Numbered from the stretch's first letter, positions 44,750-53,625 are shown. The stretch: 64,000 nucleotides of DNA from Pseudomonas sp. LD120 (GCF_009861525.1 NZ_WVHL01000005.1:3155716-3219715), one strand, 5' to 3'. Numbers and translations: made by a program. Notes: generated by a model not told the origin, from the sequence alone.

Positions 44750-45027
44750 ATTGCGTCTGCAACCTGAAATAGCGGCTGATCCGGGGATTAATCATCAGGG
44801 CGCGCGCGGCCTTCTGGCTCGTCTAGGCGCTCTTCCCCGACTGCGCGTTGCGGTGATTTTCGGGCTGTCAGAACCAACTCCTTCAGCCTTCACATGTGCC
44901 TGATGCAGCGGCGAAGTACCCCTTGCCCGGCACTGTTGCAAGCGCTTTGGCCGAAGGAGTGCCAGGTTCACTTGAGTGACTAGATGGATGACTGACTGGG
45001 GTGAGTACGCCGCCATGGCGGTTTTTT
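44750..45027 (+). ncRNA. Possible small RNA ending at a strong terminator
   Basis: Inside a 670-bp gene-free stretch (44409-45080) the sequence from about 44750 to 45027 has no good reading frame, many short stems and ends in a strong terminator. GGA motifs occur at GAAGGAGTGCC and GATGGATGAC. The 5' end is not defined; I could not match it to RsmX/Y/Z, PrrF, RgsA or 6S from memory. It may instead be a long leader of the 45081 gene. Confidence 0.3.
45010..45027 (+). terminator. Strong Rho-independent terminator
   Basis: CCGCCATGGCGG (45010-45021) is followed directly by TTTTTT. It ends a plus-strand transcript that has no recognised gene, 54 bases before the next start codon. Confidence 0.75.
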
Positions 45028-45080
45028 GTGCTGTCCGTTTTTTCTAGGACGGCATCATTTTGAGTATCGGGGAGTGTTCC

Positions 45081-45551
45081 TTGGCAGTAAGTAATCTTGA
45101 AATGCATGCGCTGTTCGTATTGGGTGATTTGCGCGCAAAGCTGGTCAAGCAGTTTCAATCTCGTTTTGTCTACATCACCGAACAATCTGCCGAAGGCATC
45201 TATCTTGCCGAGATCGATACCGAGACGGCGCTGGTGGTGGACGATAAGCCGCGCCTGGAACTCAAGGTCGGTGATCATTTTCGCGCGGCGGTGCTGCCCA
45301 GTCGCGAAGGCGGCAAGCTGGAGATCCGCTTTCGCGAGATCAAACTGACCGTCTATGGCTTGGGTGACTACGCCTTTGTCAGCAGTCCTTTGGGCGAGGG
45401 GATCGTCTTCAAGGAAGGTCATAGCGTGGTGATGGTTTTTGCCGCCAACGAGCAACTGCAAGAAGGCCTGACCAAGACCCTCAAGGCGGTTTGTGCCAAG
45501 GCCGCCAAATTTCGCAAGGGCGAACTGATGAGCTTCAAGGCCAGCGAGTGA
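45081..45551 (+). CDS. Hypothetical 156-aa protein
   Basis: The frame is read from a TTG at 45081 with GGGGAG 7 bases upstream. The protein is soluble and beta-rich (SRFVYITEQSAEGIYLAEID, YAFVSSPLGEGIVFKEGHSV) with a basic helical tail. I do not recognise a family. It overlaps the next gene by one base (TGATG) and is clearly cotranscribed with it. Codon use is normal for the genome. Confidence 0.6.
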   Translation: MAVSNLEMHALFVLGDLRAKLVKQFQSRFVYITEQSAEGIYLAEIDTETALVVDDKPRLELKVGDHFRAAVLPSREGGKLEIRFREIKLTVYGLGDYAFVSSPLGEGIVFKEGHSVVMVFAANEQLQEGLTKTLKAVCAKAAKFRKGELMSFKASE

Positions 45552-45754
45552 TGAGCCAGGACCGCGCCGAGTTTCACCAGCAGCACCAGCAGGCCGCGAG
45601 TGACGAAGCTCAGCGCCTGTTCGCCGAGAAAGCGCGCTTGCAGGGCGCCTGGCTGAACTGGGTGGCCGGCCAGCTATACCACCTGCGCCCGGCGGCTTAC
45701 GCCAGCATGGTGCGCCGCGAGTTGCAGCGCCTGCAGGAGCCGGCGGAGCCTTGA
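45551..45754 (+). CDS. Hypothetical 67-aa protein
   Basis: The small, highly helical, Gln/Ala/Arg-rich protein reads QQHQQAASDEAQRLFAEKAR then LNWVAGQLYHLRPAAYASMV. It starts at the ATG that overlaps the upstream stop and shares that operon. It may be a partner of the 45081 product. No family is recognised. Confidence 0.6.
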   Translation: MSQDRAEFHQQHQQAASDEAQRLFAEKARLQGAWLNWVAGQLYHLRPAAYASMVRRELQRLQEPAEP

Positions 45755-45889
45755 TGGTCGATCCGGGGCTCGCCCTCGGTTGAAAATGCGGAACCTCTAC
45801 TACAGTCAGTTGACTGAATGCTTCAGGGACCTGGCAGTTGTGTGTGGTGTGTCCCTTTTGCCCTGGTCACGATCCGAGAGGTGCACCCC

Positions 45890-46903
45890 ATGAAAGGAAT
45901 TCGAGCGCTGCTGACCAGCAGCCTGTTGGCCTTTGCCGTCTTGAACGCACCACCGGTGACAGCGGCCTCCGCGCCGATTCACTTCGCCGACCTGAACTGG
46001 GAGAGCGGCAGCCTGATCACCGAGATCCTGCGGATCGTGGTCGAGAAAGGGTATGGCCTGCCCACCGATACACTGCCGGGCACCACCATCACCCTGGAAA
46101 CCGCCCTGGCCAACAACGATATCCAGGTGATTGGCGAAGAGTGGGCGGGGCGCAGCCCGGTGTGGGTCAAGGCCGAGGCCGAGGGCAAGGTGCTGGCCCT
46201 GGGGGACACAGTCAAGGGCGCCACCGAAGGCTGGTGGGTGCCGGAGTACGTGATCAAGGGCGATCCTGCCAGAGGCCTGAAGCCGCTGGCGCCGGAGTTG
46301 CGCAGCGTCACGGATCTGGCTCGCTACAAGGATGTGTTCAAGGACCCGGAAAGTCCGGACAAGGGCCGTTTCCTCAACAGCCCGATCGGCTGGACCTCGG
46401 AAATCGTCAACCAGCAGAAGCTCAAAGCCTATGGCCTGGAGGACAGCTACGTGAACTTTCGCAGTGGCTCCGGCGCGGCCCTGGATGCGGAGATCAGCTC
46501 GTCGATCCGTCGGGGCAAGCCGATCCTGTTCTACTACTGGTCACCGACGCCGCTGTTGGGGCGCTTCAAACTGGTCCAGCTGCAAGAGCCACCCTTTGAT
46601 GCCGAGGCCTGGAAGACCCTGACCGACGCCAGCAACCCCAACCCGCGTCCGACCCGTTCCCTGGCCTCGAAGTTGTCGATTGGCGTGTCCGCGCCGTTTC
46701 ACCAGCAGTACCCGCAACTGGTGAGTTTCTTTAGCCAGGTCGACCTGCCCATCGAGCCCCTCAACCAGGCCCTGGCGCAGATGAGCGAAAACCACAGCGC
46801 TCCCCGTGACGCGGCTCGCGCCTTCCTCAAGCAACACCCCGAGCTCTGGCGCGCCTGGGTGCCCCAGGACGTCGCCGCCAAAGTCGCCGCCGCCCTGATG
46901 TAG
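45890..46903 (+). CDS. Glycine betaine/proline-type ABC substrate-binding protein (OpuAC/ProX family)
   Basis: The 337-aa exported protein (signal peptide to about residue 26, ending VTAAS) has the OpuAC fold: HFADLNWESGSLITEILRIV, WVPEYVIKGDPARGL, FLNSPIGWTSEIVNQQKLKA, ILFYYWSPTPLLGRFKLVQL. Aromatic residues at these places form the box for quaternary amines. No permease or ATPase gene is adjacent, so it is an orphan binding protein or serves a distant transporter. ATG at 45890 has GAGAGGTG upstream. Confidence 0.88.
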   Translation: MKGIRALLTSSLLAFAVLNAPPVTAASAPIHFADLNWESGSLITEILRIVVEKGYGLPTDTLPGTTITLETALANNDIQVIGEEWAGRSPVWVKAEAEGKVLALGDTVKGATEGWWVPEYVIKGDPARGLKPLAPELRSVTDLARYKDVFKDPESPDKGRFLNSPIGWTSEIVNQQKLKAYGLEDSYVNFRSGSGAALDAEISSSIRRGKPILFYYWSPTPLLGRFKLVQLQEPPFDAEAWKTLTDASNPNPRPTRSLASKLSIGVSAPFHQQYPQLVSFFSQVDLPIEPLNQALAQMSENHSAPRDAARAFLKQHPELWRAWVPQDVAAKVAAALM

Positions 46904-46913
46904 GACGCGGCTG

Positions 46914-47185
46914 GCCGGCGAAGAGGCCGGCAAGGCATGCGCCGCCCCGGGACCGCCTTCGCTGGCCGGCCAGCACCTAGACTTGCCCCGGCAGCGCAGG
47001 ATATTCCCATAGGTGCCGGCTTATCGGCGAAGAGGCCGGCAAGGCATGCGCCGTTCCGGGACCGCCTTCGCTGGCCGGCCAGCACCTAGACTTGCCCCGG
47101 CAGCGCAGGATATTCCCATAGGTGCCGGCTTATCGGCGAAGAGGCCGGCAAGGCATGCGCCGTCCCAGGATCGCCTTCGCTGGGC
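46914..47185. repeat. 109-bp tandem repeat, about 2.5 copies, containing REP-like halves
   Basis: AAGAGGCCGGCAAGGCATGC begins at 46921, 47030 and 47139, a constant 109-bp period. Each full unit also holds CGCCTTCGCTGGCCGGCCAG, CACCTAGACTTGCCCCGGCA and GATATTCCCATAGGTGCCGG. Copies one and two are almost identical. Each unit looks like a REP doublet, so the array is a duplicated REPIN. It fills the space between convergent genes; no gene is seen. Confidence 0.9.
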
Positions 47186-47209
47186 AGCCGGCCACGGGGT
47201 CACGCCGCA

Positions 47210-49345
47210 TCAGAAACGGGTCTGCAGCGCCAGCTCGAAGGTTCGCGGGGTGCCCAGGTAATACGCCGGGGACACATGGGCGAACTGGCCATAGACCTCG
47301 TTGGTCAGGTTGCGTACCCGGCCGGTGACGCTGGTGTGGCTGTCGACCCGGTAGCGCAGGAAGCTGCCGTACAGGGTGTAGGCGGGCAGAGTCAGGGTGT
47401 TGGCGTTGTCGGCGTACACCGAGGCCACGTAGCGGGCATCGACCCCGGTTTGCCAGCTCGGGGCCAGGTCATAGGTCAACCACAGGTTGGCCACCCGCTC
47501 GGGGACGTTGGTCGGGGTGTTGCCCTGGCGCGAGACCACCGCGCCGCTGGCAATTTTCTCGTTGAACTCGGCATATTCGGCGTCGACCCAGGCGAAGTTG
47601 GCTTGCGCCAGTAGCTTGGGCGTCACCCGCAGCGAGCTGGCCAGTTCGATACCCCTGGAGCTCTGCTGGCCCACGGGGATGCTGTTGGCCGGGTCCAGGG
47701 GATCGGTGACGGCAAAGTCCTTGCGTTCGATACGGTACGCGGCCAGGGTCGCCGAGCCGCGTCCGTCCAGGTAGTCGAACTTGCTGCCCACTTCCCATTG
47801 CTTGCCGGTGGATACCTCGAAGTTCTGGGTGCCGCTGGGCTGTTCGGCGGCCGTGCTGTATTGCACGTAGACGTTGGCGCTGGGCAGGAACTGCCAGGTC
47901 AGCCCCAGGCGCCCGGTGACCGGCTCCCAGCCGCGCTTGAGATGTCGCGGGTTGCTGGCGGTGATCACCCGGTGGTTGGTCAGGTCCAGGTCGATGGCGT
48001 CATAGCGCAGGCCGCTGAGCAGCGACAGCTCGTCGCTCAAGGCCAGGCGGTTCTCGACGAACAGGGCACGGGTGGTGACCTGGTTGGTCTTGTCCTTGAC
48101 CCAGCGCTGGCGGGTGCCCTTCAGGTCATAGAAGTACCCCGGCTGGAAGTTGCCGGGGTCGACACTGTGGCTGGCCGGCACGTTCCACGGTGAGTTGGTG
48201 CTGCTGTTGACCTTGTATTCGAAGCCCCCGGACCAGGTGGTGTCGAGGCCGAACAATTGATCGTCATGGCGCAGTTCGAACTGGTTGCCGTCCTGCTGGC
48301 CCTGGTGCCGCACCAGGTAGGCGGTGGAACGGTTCACCCGACTGTTGTCGGCGTTGTACTGGTAGGTTTCCAGGTTGCGGTAGTCGCGCTGGCTGTCCAG
48401 GTGATAGAGGGTGTTGCGCAAGGTGGTGCTGGGGTTGATCCGGTAATCGATGATCGAGCGCAGCCACACGGTGCGCTGCTCGTACAGGCCGTCGGCGACG
48501 TTGTAGTTGTTGAAGCGGTTGTGCTTGTCGATCTTCAGCTCGCCGGCCTTGGGGTTGCGCACCGGGGTGCCCCAGTAGGGGCTGTCTTCGTGCTCGTCCT
48601 GGTATTCCACGGCCAGGGTGTGCGACAGCTCCGGGCTCAGGTCGCTGAGCAGCGAAAAGGCCAGGCTCCAGGCGTCCCGTTCCTGGCGGTCGATGTAGCC
48701 GTTGCTGGTGTTGTGGCTGACGTCGAAGCGCGCGTAGTGCTCCACCTCGGCGCCGGCCGGGCTGAGGGCATGATTGACCCCGAAGGCGGTCTGCGTGGTG
48801 TCGTAGCTGCCGTAGCCGAGCAGGCCTTCGACCGCCTGTTCACGCCGCTCCGCCAGTTTGGTCACGTAGTTCAGCGAGCCGCCCACGGAGCCGGCGCCGT
48901 TGATCAGCGACGAGGGCCCGCCCACCAGTTCCACCCGGTCATAGATCCAGGCGTCCACCGGCCGCGCCAGGCCGGTGGCGACGTTGATGCCGTTGAACAT
49001 CTGGGTGATCTGGCTGCTGGTGAAGCCGCGGTAGGAGACAAAACCGCCAAACCCCGGCGGGGCGCTGGCGTTGACCCCGGGCAGGGCGTTGGCGGCGTCC
49101 TGAAAGGTGCGGTCGCCACGGCGCTCCAGGTCCTGGCGACTGGCCACAGCCACCGAGGCCGGCGTCTCCCGCAGGCTCAGGCCCAGGCGCGAGGCCATGC
49201 CGCTGGACTGCTCCAGGTTCAGGCCGGGCTCGGCGTCCGGCTCGTCGGCGCCAATGGTGGTGGGGGCCAGCTCAAGGCCGTTCTGGGCCCAGGCGTCAGC
49301 ACACAGGCAGCCCAACAGGCTCGCCAGTAAAGGAAGGTGTTTCAT
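47210..49345 (-). CDS. TonB-dependent outer-membrane receptor
   Basis: The 711-aa protein has a signal peptide (MKHLPLLASLLGCLCADAWA), a plug domain (SLRETPASVAVASRQDLERR, LPGVNASAPPGFGGFVSYRG, RVELVGGPSSLINGAGSVGG) and a 22-strand barrel ending RTFELALQTRF with the C-terminal Phe. It belongs to the siderophore-receptor subfamily by sequence style. It has no N-terminal signalling domain, so no cell-surface signalling. It lies 87 bp downstream of a DUF2946 gene on the same strand, a pairing often associated with copper uptake, so copper or a metallophore is possible. No Fur box was seen. Confidence 0.9.
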   Translation of the reverse strand: MKHLPLLASLLGCLCADAWAQNGLELAPTTIGADEPDAEPGLNLEQSSGMASRLGLSLRETPASVAVASRQDLERRGDRTFQDAANALPGVNASAPPGFGGFVSYRGFTSSQITQMFNGINVATGLARPVDAWIYDRVELVGGPSSLINGAGSVGGSLNYVTKLAERREQAVEGLLGYGSYDTTQTAFGVNHALSPAGAEVEHYARFDVSHNTSNGYIDRQERDAWSLAFSLLSDLSPELSHTLAVEYQDEHEDSPYWGTPVRNPKAGELKIDKHNRFNNYNVADGLYEQRTVWLRSIIDYRINPSTTLRNTLYHLDSQRDYRNLETYQYNADNSRVNRSTAYLVRHQGQQDGNQFELRHDDQLFGLDTTWSGGFEYKVNSSTNSPWNVPASHSVDPGNFQPGYFYDLKGTRQRWVKDKTNQVTTRALFVENRLALSDELSLLSGLRYDAIDLDLTNHRVITASNPRHLKRGWEPVTGRLGLTWQFLPSANVYVQYSTAAEQPSGTQNFEVSTGKQWEVGSKFDYLDGRGSATLAAYRIERKDFAVTDPLDPANSIPVGQQSSRGIELASSLRVTPKLLAQANFAWVDAEYAEFNEKIASGAVVSRQGNTPTNVPERVANLWLTYDLAPSWQTGVDARYVASVYADNANTLTLPAYTLYGSFLRYRVDSHTSVTGRVRNLTNEVYGQFAHVSPAYYLGTPRTFELALQTRF

Positions 49346-49432
49346 CGGTGCATCCTGAATTCTTGTCTAGGAAAAGGCCCACGAACGCGCGCTGCGCGAC
49401 AGCACAGTGGGCCGGTTGAGCACGAGCAAGAG

Positions 49433-49819
49433 TCAGGCGAGAGGCGGTGCCCGAGGATGGGCCGGGGGCCAGGTGAAACGGAGGGGAAGAGGGCTTTGAA
49501 GCTGGCGGGCCAGCGGCGGCGCCTGGGGTTGGGGCAACAGCGCCAGGGTGACGCTGGTGTTCAGTGCCGGCCCCATGCCGCCGGTGGAGCACAGCGGGCA
49601 ACCAAAGGCCTTGGACAGGGTGGGCAAGGAGTCCTGGTCAGCCGGCTGCTGCGACGGCGCCTGGGTCCTGGGCTCGATGCTGCAGAACTGGCCGCCGATG
49701 CCGTTGAGTTGCAGGCCGAGCATCTGCCCGTGACCGATGCTGCAGGCGAACACGTTGAACAGGACGCAGCAATACAGCATCCAGGCAACGAGTGAGCGAT
49801 CGGTGCGGGCAAATTTCAT
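49433..49819 (-). CDS. DUF2946-family protein
   Basis: The 128-aa protein has a hydrophobic N-terminus (LVAWMLYCCVLFNVFACSIG) and paired cysteine motifs (GQFCSIEP, AFGCPLCSTGG) typical of DUF2946, often annotated with copper-responsive genes. It probably sits in the membrane or periplasm and could bind Cu. It is transcribed toward the TonB receptor gene and likely forms a unit with it. ATG at 49819 is chosen from the family start. Confidence 0.8.
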   Translation of the reverse strand: MKFARTDRSLVAWMLYCCVLFNVFACSIGHGQMLGLQLNGIGGQFCSIEPRTQAPSQQPADQDSLPTLSKAFGCPLCSTGGMGPALNTSVTLALLPQPQAPPLARQLQSPLPLRFTWPPAHPRAPPLA

Positions 49820-49914
49820 GGGGCGGCACTTTAACATCGAGGCGACGAACGCACTTACAAAAACGTGCAATCGAGTCCATTCTCCTTACGACTTTTTTAC
49901 AAGGACGTCTGAAC

Positions 49915-50352
49915 ATGAACCTTCTGCTTGCACAGGGGATGGCTGGCATTTTTCTGTTGATCAGCCTGGTCCACCTGTACTGGGCTGCCGGAGGCAAGCG
50001 CGGCAGCGATGCGGTGATTCCACAGGTGCCGGGGCCGCTTCCCGGGCAGAGCCAACCGGCCTTTCAGCCTCCTGCCCTGGCCTCCTTGCTGGTGGCGGTG
50101 GGGCTGCTGCTGGTGGCCATGCTGGTGTGCCTGCGGGTCGGGCTCTATCTGCCGACCGTGACCCATCCGTCCCTGCAATGGGTGATCAGCGCCATTGCCT
50201 TGCTGATGTTCGCCCGGGCCATCGGCGACTCCGAACTGGTGGGGTTCTTCAAGCAGGTGCGTGACTCGAAGTTCGCCCGTCTCGACACCCTGTTCTATTC
50301 CCCGCTGTGCGTGGTGCTGGGCGCCGGTTTGCTGGTGCTGGCCTGGGCCTGA
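49915..50352 (+). CDS. DUF3995 membrane protein
   Basis: The 145-aa protein has four predicted helices (GMAGIFLLISLVHLYWAAGG, ALASLLVAVGLLLVAMLVCL, QWVISAIALLMFARAIGDSE, LCVVLGAGLLVLAWA) and the DUF3995 pattern including LDTLFYSPLCVVLG. Its function is unknown. ACAAGGACG precedes the ATG. It is divergent from the DUF2946 gene, sharing a promoter region of about 95 bp. Confidence 0.85.
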   Translation: MNLLLAQGMAGIFLLISLVHLYWAAGGKRGSDAVIPQVPGPLPGQSQPAFQPPALASLLVAVGLLLVAMLVCLRVGLYLPTVTHPSLQWVISAIALLMFARAIGDSELVGFFKQVRDSKFARLDTLFYSPLCVVLGAGLLVLAWA

Positions 50353-50385
50353 AGGGCAAGCCCGCCCACTGTGGGCGCTGGCTTG

Positions 50386-50457
50386 TGTAGGAGCTGGCTT
50401 GCCAGCCGATTCGCTGCAAGGCTCAAAGGCCTCTTCGCCGGCAAGCCGGTATCTACA
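50386..50457. repeat. REPIN
   Basis: TGTAGGAGCTGGCTTGCCAGCCG (50386) and inverted CCTCTTCGCCGGCAAGCCGGTATCTAC (to 50457) lie between convergent DUF3995 and the antiporter operon. Confidence 0.85.
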
Positions 50458-50470
50458 TGGGGTGGTGCGC

Positions 50471-50839
50471 TCAGTTGCCGCTTTCGTTGCGTTTACTGCT
50501 GACCTCTGCCGGCACATCGTCGCCGGCCATGCGCTTGCGAAACAGCGCCGCCCGGGCCAGCAGCAGGGTGGTGACCGGCACGGTGATCGACAGCAGGATG
50601 GGGATCAGCCAGGCGTGCAGCACCGGTGTCGACTTGAGTGTCGAGAAGTACAGGATCGAGGCCAGCGCCACGGTCCAGGAACCCATGGTCGAGGCCAGTG
50701 CCGGCGGGTGCATGCGCTGGAAGTAGCTCTTCATGCGCAGGATGCCCACTGCACCGATCAGGGCGAAGACGCTGCTGATCAACAGCAGCAGGGCCACCAG
50801 GCTTTCCACCCACAGTGGCAGTTGTTCCAGGCTGTTCAT
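50471..50839 (-). CDS. mrpG: Mrp-type cation/proton antiporter subunit G
   Basis: The 122-aa protein has three helices and the MrpG/MnhG motif VFALIGAVGILRMKSYFQRM followed by HPPALASTMG. It is the last gene of the six-gene antiporter operon and overlaps mrpF by 4 bases. It is required for assembly of the complex in studied systems. Confidence 0.92.
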   Translation of the reverse strand: MNSLEQLPLWVESLVALLLLISSVFALIGAVGILRMKSYFQRMHPPALASTMGSWTVALASILYFSTLKSTPVLHAWLIPILLSITVPVTTLLLARAALFRKRMAGDDVPAEVSSKRNESGN

Positions 50840-51114
50840 TCGATCACCTCGCCACGCAGCAGGAATTTGGCCAGGGCGAAGGAGCCGACAAAGCCGAACA
50901 GGGCAATCAGCAACGCGGCTTCGAAGTAGGTGTCACTGGCGTAGCGCACGCCCAGCACCAGCATCATCAGCATCGCCAGGATGTACAGGTAGTCCAGGGC
51001 CAAGACCCGGTCCTGGGCCGAAGGACCCTTGAACAGGCGCACCAGGGTCAGGACCATGGCCAGGGAAAAGATGAACAGGCTCAGCAGTATTGCGTTGGTC
51101 AACAGGACGCTCAT
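50836..51114 (-). CDS. mrpF: Mrp-type cation/proton antiporter subunit F
   Basis: The 92-aa protein has three helices and the MrpF motif LVRLFKGPSAQDRVLALDYL. It overlaps mrpE and mrpG by 4 bases each, indicating tight translational coupling and stoichiometric complex formation. Confidence 0.92.
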   Translation of the reverse strand: MSVLLTNAILLSLFIFSLAMVLTLVRLFKGPSAQDRVLALDYLYILAMLMMLVLGVRYASDTYFEAALLIALFGFVGSFALAKFLLRGEVIE

Positions 51115-51599
51115 TCGAAAATCTCCATCAGCGGGCGCTCGTACGTCGCCTTGAAATGCTGAATAAACCGAGCCTCATCATCCAGGTCGAAGACGTGCAG
51201 CAAGAGGATGCTGCGATCCAGGGACAGTTCGGACCAGACCGTGCCGGGCACCACCGTGGTGATGGTGGACAGCGCCGCCAGGCCGTTGGCGTCTCGCAGC
51301 TCCAGAGGCACCTTGACAAAGGCCGAGCGCACGGGGCGGCGCGCATGGTTGAGCACGCCCCAAGCCACCAGCAGGTTCGACACCAGTACATCGCCGCCGA
51401 CCCGCAGCAACAGGCGCAGGATGGTGCCGGGGCGGCGGATACGGATCGGCAAGGGCCGTAGCGGACGCATCAGCAAGGGCGCGAGGAAGGCCAGGATGGC
51501 CCCCAGCAGCAGATTGCCGGGGCTGATGGACAGGTTCAGCACCAGCCACAACAGCCACAGCGCCAGGGACAGGAAGGGGGCGGGAAACAGGCGTTTCAT
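51111..51599 (-). CDS. mrpE: Mrp-type cation/proton antiporter subunit E
   Basis: The 162-aa membrane protein has SPGNLLLGAILAFLAPLLMR, STITTVVPGTVWSELSLDRS and LLHVFDLDDEARFIQHFKAT, as in MrpE/MnhE. It overlaps mrpD and mrpF by 4 bases. Confidence 0.92.
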   Translation of the reverse strand: MKRLFPAPFLSLALWLLWLVLNLSISPGNLLLGAILAFLAPLLMRPLRPLPIRIRRPGTILRLLLRVGGDVLVSNLLVAWGVLNHARRPVRSAFVKVPLELRDANGLAALSTITTVVPGTVWSELSLDRSILLLHVFDLDDEARFIQHFKATYERPLMEIFE

Positions 51600-53284
51600 G
51601 GTTGCACCTCCGCCGCCGCTGCGGCCTTGGACTCAGGGCTGAGTACGGTGCGGGTGCCCAGTACCGCCATCACATAATGCTCCGGGTGGTTGAGGCTGTC
51701 GGCGGTGGCCTGGGTGAAGCGCAGCAGCGGCTCGGCCTTGAAACTGAGGAGCACGCAGAGCCCCAGCAGGGCCACGATCGGCAGGCATTCCAGGCGTCGC
51801 AGTACCGGCGAGGGACGCTCCTCCGGGGTCCAGAAACGCTGGATGCCCAGGCGCGTAAAGGCCACCAGCGAAGCCAGACCGGACAGGATCAGCAGCGCCA
51901 GGAAGCACCAGCCCGCCACCGAGATCGGCGGGCCATCGCCGGCACCCAGGCCCAGTGGGTTGAGCAGGGCGGCAATCAGGTTGAGCTTGCCGATAAAGCC
52001 CGACAGCGGTGGCATACCGATGATCAACAGGGCGCAGGCAATGAAGCTCAGGCCGAGGAAGGCCATGGTCCAGGGGATCACCTGGCCCACCACCACTTGC
52101 CGTTCATCGTCGAGGTTGGTGCCCCGAGGGGGATGCAGCGACTCCATGGGCCGCGGCAGGACTTCTCCTTCATCCTCCAGGGGCATTTCGTTGGCCGAAC
52201 GCGAACGTTCGATCAGTTCTGCCAGCAGGAACAGCGCGCACAGCGCCAGGGTCGAGCTGAACAGGTAGAACAGCGCCGCCCCGGTCAGCGCCGGCTGGGC
52301 GAAGCCGATCACCGAGAGCAAAATTCCCGCCGACACCAGGATGCTCAGGCTGGCCATGCGTTCCAGGCGCTGGGCGGCGAGAATCGCCAGGGCCGCGCAG
52401 AAAATCGTCGCCATGCCGCCATACACCAGCCACTGGCCGCCAAAGTAGGCGGAGGCCCCGGCCTGCCCGGAAAACAACAGGGTCCACAGGCGCAGCACGG
52501 TGTAGATGCCGACCTTGGTCATGATGGCGAACAGCGCCGCCACTGGTGCGCTGGCCGAGGAGTAGGCCGGCACCAGCCAGAAGTTCAGCGGCCACATCCC
52601 GGCCTTGGCCAGGAAGGCAATGGCCAGGATCGCCGTACCCGCGTGCAGCAGGCCCCGGTCGGCTTCCGGCACCAGCGGGATCTTCATCGCCAGGTCGGCC
52701 ATGTTCAGGGTCCCGGTGACTCCGTAGATCATCGCCGCGCCGATCAGGAACAGCGACGAGGCCAGCAGGTTGATGGTGATGTAATGCAAGCCTGAAGACA
52801 CCCGCGCCCGTCCCGAGCCGTGCAGCATCAGGCCATAGGAGGCCGCCAGCAGCACCTCGAAGAACACAAACAGGTTGAACAGGTCGGCGGTGAGGAAGGC
52901 CCCGTACAGCCCCATCAACTGGATCTGGAACAGCGCATGGAAGCTGGCTCCGGCGCTGTCCCAGCGGGCCATGGCGAACAGCAGCGCACTGACCCCGATG
53001 ATGCCGGTGAGCACCAGCATCAGCGCCGACAGGCGATCCACCACCAGAACGATGCCAAAGGGCGCCTGCCAGTTGCTCGGCAAGTACACGCCAAAGGAGC
53101 CGCTGGCACCCTGGACCTGGGTCCAGTACAGCAGGTAGCAGGCCAGGCCCAGCCCCAGCAGGCTGGAGACCAGGTTGATCCGTGCCTTGAGCGGACGGCG
53201 TTTTTCTCCCAGCAGCAACATGATCGCCGCAGTCAGCAGCGGCAGGAGGATGGGAGCGATGATCAGGTGCGATAACGAGCTCAT
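51596..53284 (-). CDS. mrpD: Mrp-type cation/proton antiporter subunit D
   Basis: The 562-aa polytopic protein is homologous to complex I subunits (NuoM/N type, 14 helices). It shows LFVFFEVLLAASYGLMLHGS, with the conserved Glu in helix 5, and AFLAKAGMWPLNFWLVPAYS, with the conserved Lys. It couples proton entry to Na+ (or K+/Li+) export with MrpA. It overlaps both neighbours by 4 bases. A polar insertion near residues 365-405 (SANEMPLEDEGEVLPRPMES) distinguishes this branch. Confidence 0.94.
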   Translation of the reverse strand: MSSLSHLIIAPILLPLLTAAIMLLLGEKRRPLKARINLVSSLLGLGLACYLLYWTQVQGASGSFGVYLPSNWQAPFGIVLVVDRLSALMLVLTGIIGVSALLFAMARWDSAGASFHALFQIQLMGLYGAFLTADLFNLFVFFEVLLAASYGLMLHGSGRARVSSGLHYITINLLASSLFLIGAAMIYGVTGTLNMADLAMKIPLVPEADRGLLHAGTAILAIAFLAKAGMWPLNFWLVPAYSSASAPVAALFAIMTKVGIYTVLRLWTLLFSGQAGASAYFGGQWLVYGGMATIFCAALAILAAQRLERMASLSILVSAGILLSVIGFAQPALTGAALFYLFSSTLALCALFLLAELIERSRSANEMPLEDEGEVLPRPMESLHPPRGTNLDDERQVVVGQVIPWTMAFLGLSFIACALLIIGMPPLSGFIGKLNLIAALLNPLGLGAGDGPPISVAGWCFLALLILSGLASLVAFTRLGIQRFWTPEERPSPVLRRLECLPIVALLGLCVLLSFKAEPLLRFTQATADSLNHPEHYVMAVLGTRTVLSPESKAAAAAEVQP

Positions 53285-53625
53285 TCCTTGGGCTCCCGGC
53301 CGTCGACGTGGTCAGTGCCGGTCAGGCCCCGGGACGCCAGAAGCACCACCAGAAACAGCGCGGTCATGGCGAAGCTGATGACGATGGCGGTGAGCACCAG
53401 GGCCTGGGGCAGCGGGTCAGTGTAGTGCAGCAGGTCTTGAGGCACGCCGTCCTTGATGATTGGCTCCTTGCCGATGAACAGACTGCCCATGCTGAAAATG
53501 AACAGGTTGACCGCGTAGGACAGCAGACACAGGCCCATCACCACCTGGAAGGTCCGTGGGCGCAGCACCAGCCAGACGCCGGAAGCGGCGAGGACGCCAA
53601 TGGCGATTGCGATGACTTCTTCCAT
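53281..53625 (-). CDS. mrpC: Mrp-type cation/proton antiporter subunit C
   Basis: The 114-aa NuoK-like protein has three helices, with VMGLCLLSYAVNLFIFSMGS and LPQALVLTAIVISFAMTALF. Its ATG overlaps the stop of the upstream A-B gene by one base (TGATG) and it overlaps mrpD by 4 bases. Confidence 0.94.
   Translation of the reverse strand: MEEVIAIAIGVLAASGVWLVLRPRTFQVVMGLCLLSYAVNLFIFSMGSLFIGKEPIIKDGVPQDLLHYTDPLPQALVLTAIVISFAMTALFLVVLLASRGLTGTDHVDGREPKE

Noticed and set aside
46914..47185. CRISPR-like array
   Set aside because: Period 109 bp with the whole unit repeated and no variable spacers; REP-derived tandem duplication instead.
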